Notes under the pieces: model-generated
Told to the model about the DNA's origin: nothing
The model's input: only the letters and a program-made list of their open reading frames with translations
The model's database searches: none
Shown here: in pieces, positions 24,512 through 32,717 of the stretch
Layout of the letters: the number at the start of each line of letters is the position of its first letter
Numbering within the stretch: position 1 is the stretch's first letter
Origin: Bacteroidota bacterium
Lineage (GTDB): Bacteria > Bacteroidota > Bacteroidia > AKYH767-A > JAHEYN01
Direction of reading: 5' to 3'
Length of the DNA stretch: 61,879 nt
NCBI GenBank assembly: GCA_947448795.1
Contig: CANFOZ010000005.1
Location: forward strand, 1-61,879
Program-made: the position numbers and the translations under genes

Positions 24512-25393
24512 TTAAAAATTGCGAAATCTACCGAAAACACCAAGAGGCAGCTTTACGCCTGTGCTTGCTTGGAGATACAGCTCGCCGGTTTCTAATTTAT
24601 CTTGGGCCACGTCTTTCAGGAGGTTTTCGATAATCATGGAGGAGAAGCCGAGGGAGTATGCATTGAGGATGAGGAAGTGCTCTTTATCGAGCAGCTGGAT
24701 AACCTGGTCCATCATTTCGCGGATATCGTCTTCGAGCTTCCACTTCTCACCATCTTTTCCATGGCCGTAGGCAGGAGGATCGAGGATGATGCCGTTGTAT
24801 TTATTGCCTCTTTTCACTTCTCTTTTCACAAACTTCAATGCATCTTCGACTACCCAGCGGATGTCTTTTAAACCAGAGAGTTCCATGTTGTCGTTTGCCC
24901 AAGAGACAACTTGCTTGATAGAGTCGAGGTGTGTTACATCGGCACCTGCTGCTTTAGCGGCGATAGAGGCCGCACCGGTATAGGCGAAGAGGTTTAGAAA
25001 TTTCGGTTTCGGGACGCTCATTTTTTTTATCGAGTCCTGAATATAATCCCAGTTTACCGCCTGTTCGGGAAATATCCCTACATGCTTGAAAGAGGTGAGG
25101 GCCAGGCGGAAGTTGATTTTTATGGGATTGTCGCTATTGGCACCAAGGGTGTAGCCGATGTTCCATCGCTCCTTCATTGGCCGGAGTTTTTGCCACTCGC
25201 CTGAGGAGCTTGATTTAGGCAGAAATCGAACATGCGCTGTTTGTTCCCACTCTTTGAGTGTTTTTTTTCGTGCCCAAACGGCTTGTGGTTCAGGGCGTAT
25301 GGTGATGAGCTGGCCGAAGCGCTCGAGTTTTTCGAAATCACCGCAATCGATGAGTTCATAGTCTTGGAAATTGGATGGCGTAAGCATTAACAT
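24512..25393 (-). CDS. class I SAM-dependent rRNA methyltransferase (RlmI/RlmK-like)
   Basis: The 293-residue protein has a SAM-binding motif in FLNLFAYTGAASIAAKAAGA, the acidic residue in HLDSIKQVV, and the catalytic motif DPPAYG near residue 210. This layout (Methyltrans_SAM family) is that of 23S rRNA cytosine-C5 or guanine-N7 methyltransferases of the RlmI/RlmK group, without the N-terminal PUA domain. The start is unclear: a -7-like element lies only 4 bases before the first ATG, so the transcript may be leaderless or begin at the ATG at 25387. It stands apart from the DUF4175 operon by 54 bp. Confidence 0.85.
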   Translation of the reverse strand: MLMLTPSNFQDYELIDCGDFEKLERFGQLITIRPEPQAVWARKKTLKEWEQTAHVRFLPKSSSSGEWQKLRPMKERWNIGYTLGANSDNPIKINFRLALTSFKHVGIFPEQAVNWDYIQDSIKKMSVPKPKFLNLFAYTGAASIAAKAAGADVTHLDSIKQVVSWANDNMELSGLKDIRWVVEDALKFVKREVKRGNKYNGIILDPPAYGHGKDGEKWKLEDDIREMMDQVIQLLDKEHFLILNAYSLGFSSMIIENLLKDVAQDKLETGELYLQASTGVKLPLGVFGRFRNF

Positions 25394-25397
25394 CTTG

Positions 25398-25405
25398 CAA
25401 ATTTA
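25398..25405 (-). promoter_or_regulatory. -7 element immediately before the methyltransferase
   Basis: On the minus strand the bases read TAAATTTG, a perfect TAnnTTTG match. With transcription starting a few bases downstream, the mRNA would begin at or within the annotated start codon. Confidence 0.5.
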
Positions 25406-25493
25406 CAATTTAAGACGCGGTATCGAAATGTTTTCAAAAAGCCCTTGCTGAAAACATTTCAGATTGGGATAGCATTAGGGGTTCATTAATCGT

Positions 25494-25501
25494 TAATTTC
25501 G
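25494..25501 (+). promoter_or_regulatory. candidate -7 element of the glycan operon
   Basis: TAATTTCG differs from TAnnTTTG at one position and lies 18 bases before the permease start. No -33 element at the usual distance is evident, so the operon may need an activator. Confidence 0.35.
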
Positions 25502-25519
25502 AAAAAATTAAAATCCAAC

Positions 25520-26959
25520 ATGACAAAAAACGCAACTTGGTCGATGATGCTGACGCTCGTTTCAGTGTTCTTCTTTTGGGGCTTTGTGGCCGCCAGTAAC
25601 GACATTCTGATTCCTGTGTTCAAAGAGCATCTGCATTTGGAGCAATGGCAGAGTCAGCTCATCTCGGTGGCTTTTTATGTGGCCTACACGGTGGGGTCAA
25701 TTATTTATTTTGTGTTATCGCGCTCCACCGGTGGAGACATTCTCAATAAAATAGGATATAAGAACGGGATTGCTTTGGGTCTTGTCCTTTCGGCCTGTGG
25801 TACGCTCTTGTTTTATCCAGCAGCCATGTCGGCCTCGTTCCCGCTCATGATCAGTGGCTTGTTTATCGTGGGACTTGGCTTTTCCTTGCAACAAACGGCC
25901 GCCAATCCGTTGGCCATCAACATGGGTGATCCGATGAAGGGTTCGCAGCGTTTGAGTTTGGCTGGGGGTATTAATAACATTGGTACGACGATAGGCCCGG
26001 TGGTGGTGAGTATAGCCATCTTCGGATCCTTAGCACCCGGCGCGAAGCTGGAGAATTTAGAGTCGGTAAAGACACCGTATTTAATTCTTGGGGCCGCTTT
26101 TCTGGTGGTGGCTTTCCTTTTTAAGATTTCGTCCTTACCTAATCAGATACACCACGAGGAGACGGAGCAGGAGCGGGGTTCCAAGTCGCAGAAGTCGACA
26201 CGTGCAATTTCTTATCCGCAATTATGGATGGGGATGATAGCGATTTTTCTGTATGTCGGCGTGGAGGTTGCGACCGCATCGAATTTGCCTGAATTTATGA
26301 AGCAGAAGCTACATGTACCTACGGACCAGGTTTCGCCGTATGTTTCATTGTTTTGGGCCAGCTTGATGATTGGCCGATGGTCGGGTGCAGTGGGCGCCTT
26401 TAACATCAGCAAGCAAGGCCGAAAAATACTTTCCTTTGTGCTGCCGTATGTGGCCTTCGGTGTTTTTATGTTGGTTAATTATTTAGCTAACCAGAACCTT
26501 GCGCCATTTTACTCATACCTCTTCGTTATTCCTTTGATAATTATAGCCGACCTTTTGAGCAAAGGAAATCCTGCGCGTCAGTTGGTGCTATTCTCTGCGC
26601 TTGGAATCGTTGCTTTGCTCATCGGCATTTTAGCTGACGGCATGGTGAGTGCGTATGCCTTCATCAGCGTTGGGCTTTTTTGTTCAACACTATGGCCCTG
26701 CATTTTTACCTTGGCCATTGCTGGCTTGGGCAAGAAGACCAACGACGGCGCTAGCTTCTTGATCATGATGATTATGGGTGGAGGCTTGGTGAGCTGGTTG
26801 CAGGGGTATCTTGCCAAAGATGAATTGCTGGGGATACAATGGAGTTATCTTGTAGGTGTTTTTTGTTTCGTTTACCTAGCTTATTATGGCTGGCGAGTAA
26901 AATCCATCCTTTCAAAACAAGGGATTGATTACGATCTAGCATCAAGCAGCGCGCACTAA
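25520..26959 (+). CDS. FHS-family sugar:H+ permease (MFS)
   Basis: The 479-residue protein has about twelve membrane helices and the FHS (fucose/glucose/galactose/N-acetylglucosamine) signatures: FFFWGFVAASNDILIPVFK in helix 1, and LQQTAANPLAINMGD between helices 4 and 5. The central loop is charged (HHEETEQERGSKSQK). It sits in the inner membrane. Placement ahead of a ROK kinase, a beta-hexosaminidase and mannosidases points to N-acetylglucosamine or mannose as substrate, by analogy with NagP; this is inference. The stop overlaps the start of the kinase gene (TAATG). Confidence 0.88.
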   Translation: MTKNATWSMMLTLVSVFFFWGFVAASNDILIPVFKEHLHLEQWQSQLISVAFYVAYTVGSIIYFVLSRSTGGDILNKIGYKNGIALGLVLSACGTLLFYPAAMSASFPLMISGLFIVGLGFSLQQTAANPLAINMGDPMKGSQRLSLAGGINNIGTTIGPVVVSIAIFGSLAPGAKLENLESVKTPYLILGAAFLVVAFLFKISSLPNQIHHEETEQERGSKSQKSTRAISYPQLWMGMIAIFLYVGVEVATASNLPEFMKQKLHVPTDQVSPYVSLFWASLMIGRWSGAVGAFNISKQGRKILSFVLPYVAFGVFMLVNYLANQNLAPFYSYLFVIPLIIIADLLSKGNPARQLVLFSALGIVALLIGILADGMVSAYAFISVGLFCSTLWPCIFTLAIAGLGKKTNDGASFLIMMIMGGGLVSWLQGYLAKDELLGIQWSYLVGVFCFVYLAYYGWRVKSILSKQGIDYDLASSSAH

Positions 26960-27897
26960 TGAGACACGTTGTTGCAGCCATCGACATCGGTGGCACGAAT
27001 ACGAAGTTCGGCTTGGTTGACCGTGCGGGAAAGATTCTTTTCCAATCGACGTTATCCACCCGTTCATTTCCGGATCCGATAGATCTTGTAGCGCATCTTA
27101 AATCGATTTTTGAAAAGGAGGTGCAGCAGCTTGATGAAGCGAGCATCCTTGTAGGCATAGGCATCGGAGCTCCGAATGGAAACTATTTTACGGGGCAGAT
27201 TGAGTTTGCGCCGAATTTGCTGTGGAAAGGGAAAGTGCCATTGTGCAGTCTATTTGCCGAGGCCATGAACTGTCCGGCATGGCTTACAAACGATGCCAAT
27301 GCTGCGGCTTTGGGAGAGCTGGTTTATGGCGCGGCCAAAGGGATGAAGGATTTTTTGTTTATCACCTTGGGCACTGGATTGGGCAGCGGGATAGTAGCCA
27401 ATGGCGAGCTCATTTATGGCCACGACGGCTTTGCGGGTGAGGTAGGGCATGTTCTTGTTACACCTGGCGGAAGGCTTTGTGGTTGTGGTCGCAAGGGCTG
27501 TTTAGAAACCTATTGTTCAGCTACAGCTATAGTAACAACCTATCATGAATTGAAGAATAGCAAGGAGTTGGTGGATGCAAAGATTATCGCCGACAGAGCG
27601 CATGCGGGCGAGCGCGAAGCGTGTGAGGCCTTTCGATTGACAGGGGAAACTTTAGGTTTAGCCTTAGCGAATAGCGTGGCATATACGAGTCCGGCGGCCA
27701 TCTTTTTGTTTGGTGGATTAGCGCATGCGGGCGAGCTTTTGTTTGCCCCTACGCGCAGGAGTTTCGAAGAGAATCTGTTGATCATTTATAAAAACAAAAT
27801 AAAAATTCTCCCTTCTGGTCTGCACGAGGACGATGCTGCTTTACTAGGCTCGGCATCGCTAATTTGGCAGGAGTTGGGAAGGAAAAAGAAAAAGTAA
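26959..27897 (+). CDS. ROK-family sugar kinase
   Basis: The 312-residue protein has the phosphate-binding DIGGTNTKFG, the catalytic Asp region LTNDANAAALGE, the ROK signature around GEVGHVLV and the zinc-binding CGCGRKGCLETY. ROK kinases phosphorylate glucose, N-acetylglucosamine, mannose or fructose in the cytosol. Translational coupling to the permease suggests that it traps the imported sugar. With GH20 and mannosidases downstream the substrate is most likely N-acetylglucosamine or mannose. No DNA-binding domain is present, so it is an enzyme and not a ROK repressor. Confidence 0.9.
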   Translation: MRHVVAAIDIGGTNTKFGLVDRAGKILFQSTLSTRSFPDPIDLVAHLKSIFEKEVQQLDEASILVGIGIGAPNGNYFTGQIEFAPNLLWKGKVPLCSLFAEAMNCPAWLTNDANAAALGELVYGAAKGMKDFLFITLGTGLGSGIVANGELIYGHDGFAGEVGHVLVTPGGRLCGCGRKGCLETYCSATAIVTTYHELKNSKELVDAKIIADRAHAGEREACEAFRLTGETLGLALANSVAYTSPAAIFLFGGLAHAGELLFAPTRRSFEENLLIIYKNKIKILPSGLHEDDAALLGSASLIWQELGRKKKK

Positions 27898-27903
27898 AAA
27901 ACT

Positions 27904-29496
27904 ATGCGTCGCACTCCTTTACTCCTCTTGTTTATCGGCCTTGTTTTCGTTACTACAGCAAATGCGCAAGGCATCATCCCCAATCCCAAGAAGCAGGAGC
28001 TTCGTCCGGGTGTATTTCAGCTTATGAACGGCACGGTCTTAACCTATGCCACAGCGGATTGCAAGGAGGCTGCTGTTTTACTGCGTCAACAGATACAGAT
28101 GTATCAGGGCATTTCGTTGGTGTTGCAAGAAAAACCTAGTCCGAATACGCCCTTTATTCGCTTGGAGCAAGGCGTTTCGAAAAAGCATGCCGAGCGGTAT
28201 CGCATCAACATAACGCCCGATCAGGTGCTCATCCAAGGCGCATCGAAAGCAGGGCTGATCAATGGCATTTCGAGTTTTGTGCAAATGGCTAATCTTAAGA
28301 GCGAGGGATTGGCAGAAGCGCACAGTGTTCGAATCGATGACGAGCCGGCATTTGCTTGGCGCGGCATGCACTTGGATGTGTGTCGTCATTTCTTTAGCAA
28401 AGACGAGGTGAAGCGTTATATCGATTACCTTGCTTTGTATAAAATGAATGTGTTTCATTGGCACTTGACTGACGATCAAGGCTGGCGTATAGAGATTAAA
28501 AAGTATCCTTTGTTAACGGGTGTTGGCGGGTATCGCAAGGAAACCATTGTGGGTAGGCAGAGCGACACGGCTCGTTTTGACGGCATCCGTTACGGCGGCT
28601 TTTATACACAAGACGAGGTTCGAGAAGTTGTGGCGTATGCCGCGAGCAGAAACATTACGGTAGTGCCAGAGATAGAAATGCCAGGCCACGCTTTGGCTGC
28701 GCTTGCTGCTTATCCTGCGTTTTCATGCAATGGCGGCCCCATTGAAGTAGGCACTAAGTGGGGTGTTTTTGATGATGTATACTGTCCAGGGAAGGATTCT
28801 ACATTTCTTTTTCTGCAGGATATTTTGGACGAGGTGTGCTCGTTGTTTCCTAGTACATATATTCATATTGGCGGTGATGAGTGCGTTAAAAATCGATGGA
28901 AGCAGTGTGCTCGCTGTCAGGCTAGGATGAAAGCGCAGGGCTTAAAAAACGAGGAAGAGCTGCAAAGTTATTTTGTGCAACGCATCGAACGATACTTGAA
29001 TGGCAAAGGCCGACAGATGATTGGTTGGGACGAGATTCTCGAAGGCGGCTTGGCGCCTAACGCAGCGGTGATGAGCTGGCGTGGCACTTCGGGCGGCATT
29101 GCTGCAGCGAAGCTGAAGCACAAGGTTATTATGACGCCTGGTAAGCCGTGTTATTTTGACCACTACCAAGACCGCGACAGGTTGAAGGAGCCGCTAGCTA
29201 TTGGTGGATTCAATCCATTGGATTCGGTGTATTCGTATCATCCTTTACCAAAAGAATTGAGTACGAAAGAGCAGCGTTATATTTTAGGTGCGCAGGGCAA
29301 TGTATGGACTGAGTACATGCCCGATTTTAAGGAGGTGGAATACATGTCATTGCCTCGGATGGCAGCGCTATCGGAGGTTTTATGGACGCCAGATAAAAAG
29401 AAGAATTACGGCGATTTTTTAGTTCGACTAAGGTATCACACGGTGTTGCTTGATCGAATCGGCGCTATGTATGCAAAACATTTTTTACAAAAATAA
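27904..29496 (+). CDS. secreted beta-N-acetylhexosaminidase (GH20)
   Basis: The 530-residue protein has a signal peptide (ending TTANAQ), an N-terminal GH20b-type domain (about 25-145) and a GH20 barrel starting at FAWRGMHLDVCRHFF. Key parts are FHWHLTDDQGWRIEI, PEIEMPGHALAAL and the catalytic pair Asp325-Glu326 in HIGGDECVKNRW. It releases terminal beta-linked GlcNAc or GalNAc from glycans, probably in the periplasm because there is no sorting domain. It lies 6 bp behind the kinase gene and 4 bp before cutC. Confidence 0.93.
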   Translation: MRRTPLLLLFIGLVFVTTANAQGIIPNPKKQELRPGVFQLMNGTVLTYATADCKEAAVLLRQQIQMYQGISLVLQEKPSPNTPFIRLEQGVSKKHAERYRINITPDQVLIQGASKAGLINGISSFVQMANLKSEGLAEAHSVRIDDEPAFAWRGMHLDVCRHFFSKDEVKRYIDYLALYKMNVFHWHLTDDQGWRIEIKKYPLLTGVGGYRKETIVGRQSDTARFDGIRYGGFYTQDEVREVVAYAASRNITVVPEIEMPGHALAALAAYPAFSCNGGPIEVGTKWGVFDDVYCPGKDSTFLFLQDILDEVCSLFPSTYIHIGGDECVKNRWKQCARCQARMKAQGLKNEEELQSYFVQRIERYLNGKGRQMIGWDEILEGGLAPNAAVMSWRGTSGGIAAAKLKHKVIMTPGKPCYFDHYQDRDRLKEPLAIGGFNPLDSVYSYHPLPKELSTKEQRYILGAQGNVWTEYMPDFKEVEYMSLPRMAALSEVLWTPDKKKNYGDFLVRLRYHTVLLDRIGAMYAKHFLQK

Positions 29497-29500
29497 CCCG

Positions 29501-30184
29501 ATGCTTAATAAACGCTTATTAGAGATTGTTGCTTTTCGTCCTGAATCGGCCTTGATTGCAGAGCAAGCAGGAGCTGATCGGATTGAGCTTTGTGATGACC
29601 ATGCAGCCTCAGGCATTACGCCATCAAAGGCCTCCTTGGATTTTGTGAGACATCGTTTAACGATCGATTTATTCGTCATGGTTAGACCGCGCGGAGGAGA
29701 TTTTGTGTATACAGATGAAGAGTTTGAGCAGATGAAAAGGGATATTGAGTATTGCAAGCAGATTGGTTGTGAAGGCGTTGTTTTCGGAATTCTTATGCCC
29801 GGTACCAACCTTGTTGATGAGACGCGCTGCTCTGCGCTAGTTGATCTAGCCGGCCCGATGGGTGTTACTTTTCATAGAGCGATAGACAAGACACCCGACG
29901 CACTGCAAGCGGTTGATTCCATTGCGCGTTGCGGCTTCCATCGAATACTTACCTCTGGCGGAGCAGACAACCCCTTGTTGGGAGCGACGCGCTTAAACGA
30001 CATGATTCGTTTGGCTGGAAAGCGTTTGTCAATAATGCCTGGCGGAGGTGTGCGAGCTGACAACATTAAACAGATAAAAGAGATTACAGGTGCTATGGAG
30101 TTTCATTCGTCTGCATTGAACCTAGAGACTATGCTGCCTGAGCTCGACGAAATCAGGACGATGAAAAGCATTCTTTTAGCATGA
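29501..30184 (+). CDS. cutC: CutC-family TIM-barrel protein
   Basis: I use the ATG at 29501 (MLNKRLLEIVAF), which avoids overlap with the GH20 gene. The 227-residue protein has the CutC hallmarks: EQAGADRIELCDDHAASGITPS, VMVRPRGGDFVY, FHRAIDKT, ILTSGGADNP and MPGGGVRADNI. The family was named for copper tolerance in E. coli, but no metal-binding motif is obvious here and the biochemical role is unsettled. Its place inside a glycan operon, overlapping the beta-mannosidase start by four bases, suggests a catabolic role instead of copper handling. It has no signal peptide and is cytosolic. Confidence 0.9.
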   Translation: MLNKRLLEIVAFRPESALIAEQAGADRIELCDDHAASGITPSKASLDFVRHRLTIDLFVMVRPRGGDFVYTDEEFEQMKRDIEYCKQIGCEGVVFGILMPGTNLVDETRCSALVDLAGPMGVTFHRAIDKTPDALQAVDSIARCGFHRILTSGGADNPLLGATRLNDMIRLAGKRLSIMPGGGVRADNIKQIKEITGAMEFHSSALNLETMLPELDEIRTMKSILLA

Positions 30185-32694
30185 ATGGAAAGAACTGGTT
30201 CCTAACTCTCCTTTGCCTACTACTGCAGATTAATGCTGGCCTTCGTGCTTCCAATACAGCGCGTTTATTGGATACAGCTTGGTCTTTTCGACAACAGGGA
30301 GCAGCAGCTTGGATGCCAGCACACGTGCCGGGAACGGTGCACACCGATCTGCTTAATAATAAGCTGATACAAGATCCTTTTTTGGGAATGTGTGAAGCCG
30401 ATTTGCAATGGATTGGCGATACAACTTGGGAGTATACAATGTCTTTTGATTGTAGCGATAATGAGCGAACGTCGCAGCATCAATCCTTGCTTTTTGAAGG
30501 ACTTGATACATATGCTAAAGTGTGGTTTAATGACAGCTTGATACTTGTTGCCGATAATATGTTTCGTGCATGGGAAGTGGGTGTGACAGGGCATTTGAAG
30601 TTGCATAACCAGTTGCGTGTGGTATTTGAGCCAGCATCGAAGCGTGGTAAGGATGAGGCAAGTAAGCTGTCCTACACGCTGTCAAAAGAAGAGCGAGTTT
30701 TTACCCGCAAGGCCCAATATCAATATGGATGGGATTGGGGACCAAAATACATCACCTGCGGTCTTTGGAAATCCGTTAAGTTGCTTACTTGGCAAGGCGC
30801 GCGCATGAATGCGGTTCAATTGCTACAAGATCATTTATCAGATAGTATAGCGCTACTTAATTTCGCATGTCATCTGGAATGCGAAACGGATGGATTGTAT
30901 TTTTTAAAAATACTGCCGAGTGATTCAAGCTTGGCGCCGATTGAGCAAGCATGCTTTCTGAAAAGCGGTTTGAATACGGTTGTTGTCCCGTATTCAATAA
31001 AAAACCCGGAGCGATGGTGGTGCAATGGTATGGGAGCGCAAAGGATGTATCGATTTCAAGTTCAGTTGAAGTATGCCGACGTTTTAAAAGATGAGCGCGA
31101 GCTTAGCATTGGCCTTCGGGAATTGGAGTTGGTGCGTGCACCAGACGCTATGGGCACTAGTTTTTATTTTAAGCTCAATGGCTTGCCTGTATTTATGAAA
31201 GGCGCCAATTGGGTTCCGGCAGATAATTTTGTGCCGCGTGTTGAGGATGATAAATATGCAGCTCTTTTGAAAGATGCTAAAGCAGCCAACATGAATATGC
31301 TTCGCGTATGGGGTGGAGGCGTTTACGAGCAGGATGTTTTTTATAATCTCTGCGATGAATATGGCTTGTTGGTATGGCAAGATTTTATGTTTGCCTGTGC
31401 CATGTATCCTGGTGATTCGGCATTTATGAGCAATGTGAAGCAAGAGCTCATGCAACATGTTATACGCTTGCGAAATCATCCTTCATTGGCTTTGTGGTGC
31501 GGCAACAACGAGATTGCAGAAGGGTGGAACAATTGGGGATGGCAGAAGGAATATGAATTGACTAGCACAGATTCAACAACGATTAATCGCGACTACGAGC
31601 ACCTGTTTAATGGATTGATTCCTGAGGTATTGACGGAGCTTGATCCAGCAAGGCCATACATCGCATCTTCACCTGAGCTAGGTTGGGGCAGGGCAGAGAG
31701 TATAAAGCGCGGCGATTCGCATTATTGGGGTGTGTGGTGGGGCATGGAGCCATTCGAAAACTACAAAGAGAAAACGGGACGCTTTGTGAGTGAATATGGA
31801 TTTCAAGGTATGCCAAACAAATCTACCTTGCAGCGCTGTTGTGGGGATAGTTTGCTATCTATGAATTCGGCGTGTTTGCAGGCCCATCAAAAGAACCCAC
31901 GGGGCTTTCAGACGATCGACGAATACATGCTCCGGGATTATCGAAAGCCGAAGGATTTTGCTCACTATGTTTATGTTTCACAGGTACTCCAGGCCTTTGG
32001 GATGCAGCAAGCCATAGTATCTCACCGACTCCGAACGCCCTACTGTATGGGATCTCTGGTGTGGCAGCTCAACGATTGTTGGCCGGTTACTTCGTGGAGT
32101 TTGATAGACTCCGATAGGCATCGCAAAGCGGCCTACTATTGTGTGAAGCGCAGTTTCGAAAAAGTCTTGATATCGAGCGTTGACAAGGGCGATGAAGTTT
32201 TGGTTTATGCCTTGCAAGATAGTCGACAGCAAATGGTGGGAGAGCTGACTATACAGCTGCTTGATTTTCGCGGCAAGAAGGAGCAGGTCGAATTTAAAAC
32301 CGTGCCTTTAATGCCTGGCGAAGTCCAATTAGTAGGCCGATTTTCTAGACAGCGGTATGCAGCGTTGTTCGCTGATTCAGCAAATCTTGTTCTGTCCGCC
32401 TCTTTTAATTGCGAGGGGAAAGAGTATACCTTTGCGCATTACTTTGCACGTCCCAGAGAGCTTAAACTCGAGAAGCCATCCATCACCATTAAATCCCTTG
32501 GCGCGAATGTTTTTGAGTTGCAAGCGGATCGACTTGCAAAGGATGTTTATGTTAGTGGAGAGTATGATTTTAGCTGTAGCGATAACTATTTCGATTTACT
32601 GCCAGGGGTGCCTCATCAGGTACGCATTGATTCACCAATTAAAATAGTTAAAACCCAGCTACACACCGTCTCCTTGTTTGATAGTTATCCATGA
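30181..32694 (+). CDS. secreted beta-mannosidase (GH2)
   Basis: The 837-residue protein has a signal peptide, a GH2 sugar-binding domain (WMPAHVPGTVHTDLL, then QYQYGWDWGP typical of beta-mannosidases), an Ig-like domain and a TIM barrel. The acid/base is Glu444 in LWCGNNEIAEG and the nucleophile Glu538 in FVSEYGFQGMP. It cleaves the beta-1,4-linked mannose of the N-glycan core or of mannooligosaccharides. Its start overlaps the cutC stop (ATGA), and the GH92 gene follows within the same transcript, giving enzymes for both beta- and alpha-mannose linkages. Confidence 0.92.
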   Translation: MNGKNWFLTLLCLLLQINAGLRASNTARLLDTAWSFRQQGAAAWMPAHVPGTVHTDLLNNKLIQDPFLGMCEADLQWIGDTTWEYTMSFDCSDNERTSQHQSLLFEGLDTYAKVWFNDSLILVADNMFRAWEVGVTGHLKLHNQLRVVFEPASKRGKDEASKLSYTLSKEERVFTRKAQYQYGWDWGPKYITCGLWKSVKLLTWQGARMNAVQLLQDHLSDSIALLNFACHLECETDGLYFLKILPSDSSLAPIEQACFLKSGLNTVVVPYSIKNPERWWCNGMGAQRMYRFQVQLKYADVLKDERELSIGLRELELVRAPDAMGTSFYFKLNGLPVFMKGANWVPADNFVPRVEDDKYAALLKDAKAANMNMLRVWGGGVYEQDVFYNLCDEYGLLVWQDFMFACAMYPGDSAFMSNVKQELMQHVIRLRNHPSLALWCGNNEIAEGWNNWGWQKEYELTSTDSTTINRDYEHLFNGLIPEVLTELDPARPYIASSPELGWGRAESIKRGDSHYWGVWWGMEPFENYKEKTGRFVSEYGFQGMPNKSTLQRCCGDSLLSMNSACLQAHQKNPRGFQTIDEYMLRDYRKPKDFAHYVYVSQVLQAFGMQQAIVSHRLRTPYCMGSLVWQLNDCWPVTSWSLIDSDRHRKAAYYCVKRSFEKVLISSVDKGDEVLVYALQDSRQQMVGELTIQLLDFRGKKEQVEFKTVPLMPGEVQLVGRFSRQRYAALFADSANLVLSASFNCEGKEYTFAHYFARPRELKLEKPSITIKSLGANVFELQADRLAKDVYVSGEYDFSCSDNYFDLLPGVPHQVRIDSPIKIVKTQLHTVSLFDSYP

Positions 32695-32717
32695 TTTTAT
32701 TTAACGCAATTAGACCT

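Noticed and set aside
26959..27897. ROK-type transcriptional repressor
   Set aside because: No N-terminal helix-turn-helix; the protein begins directly with the phosphate-binding loop.
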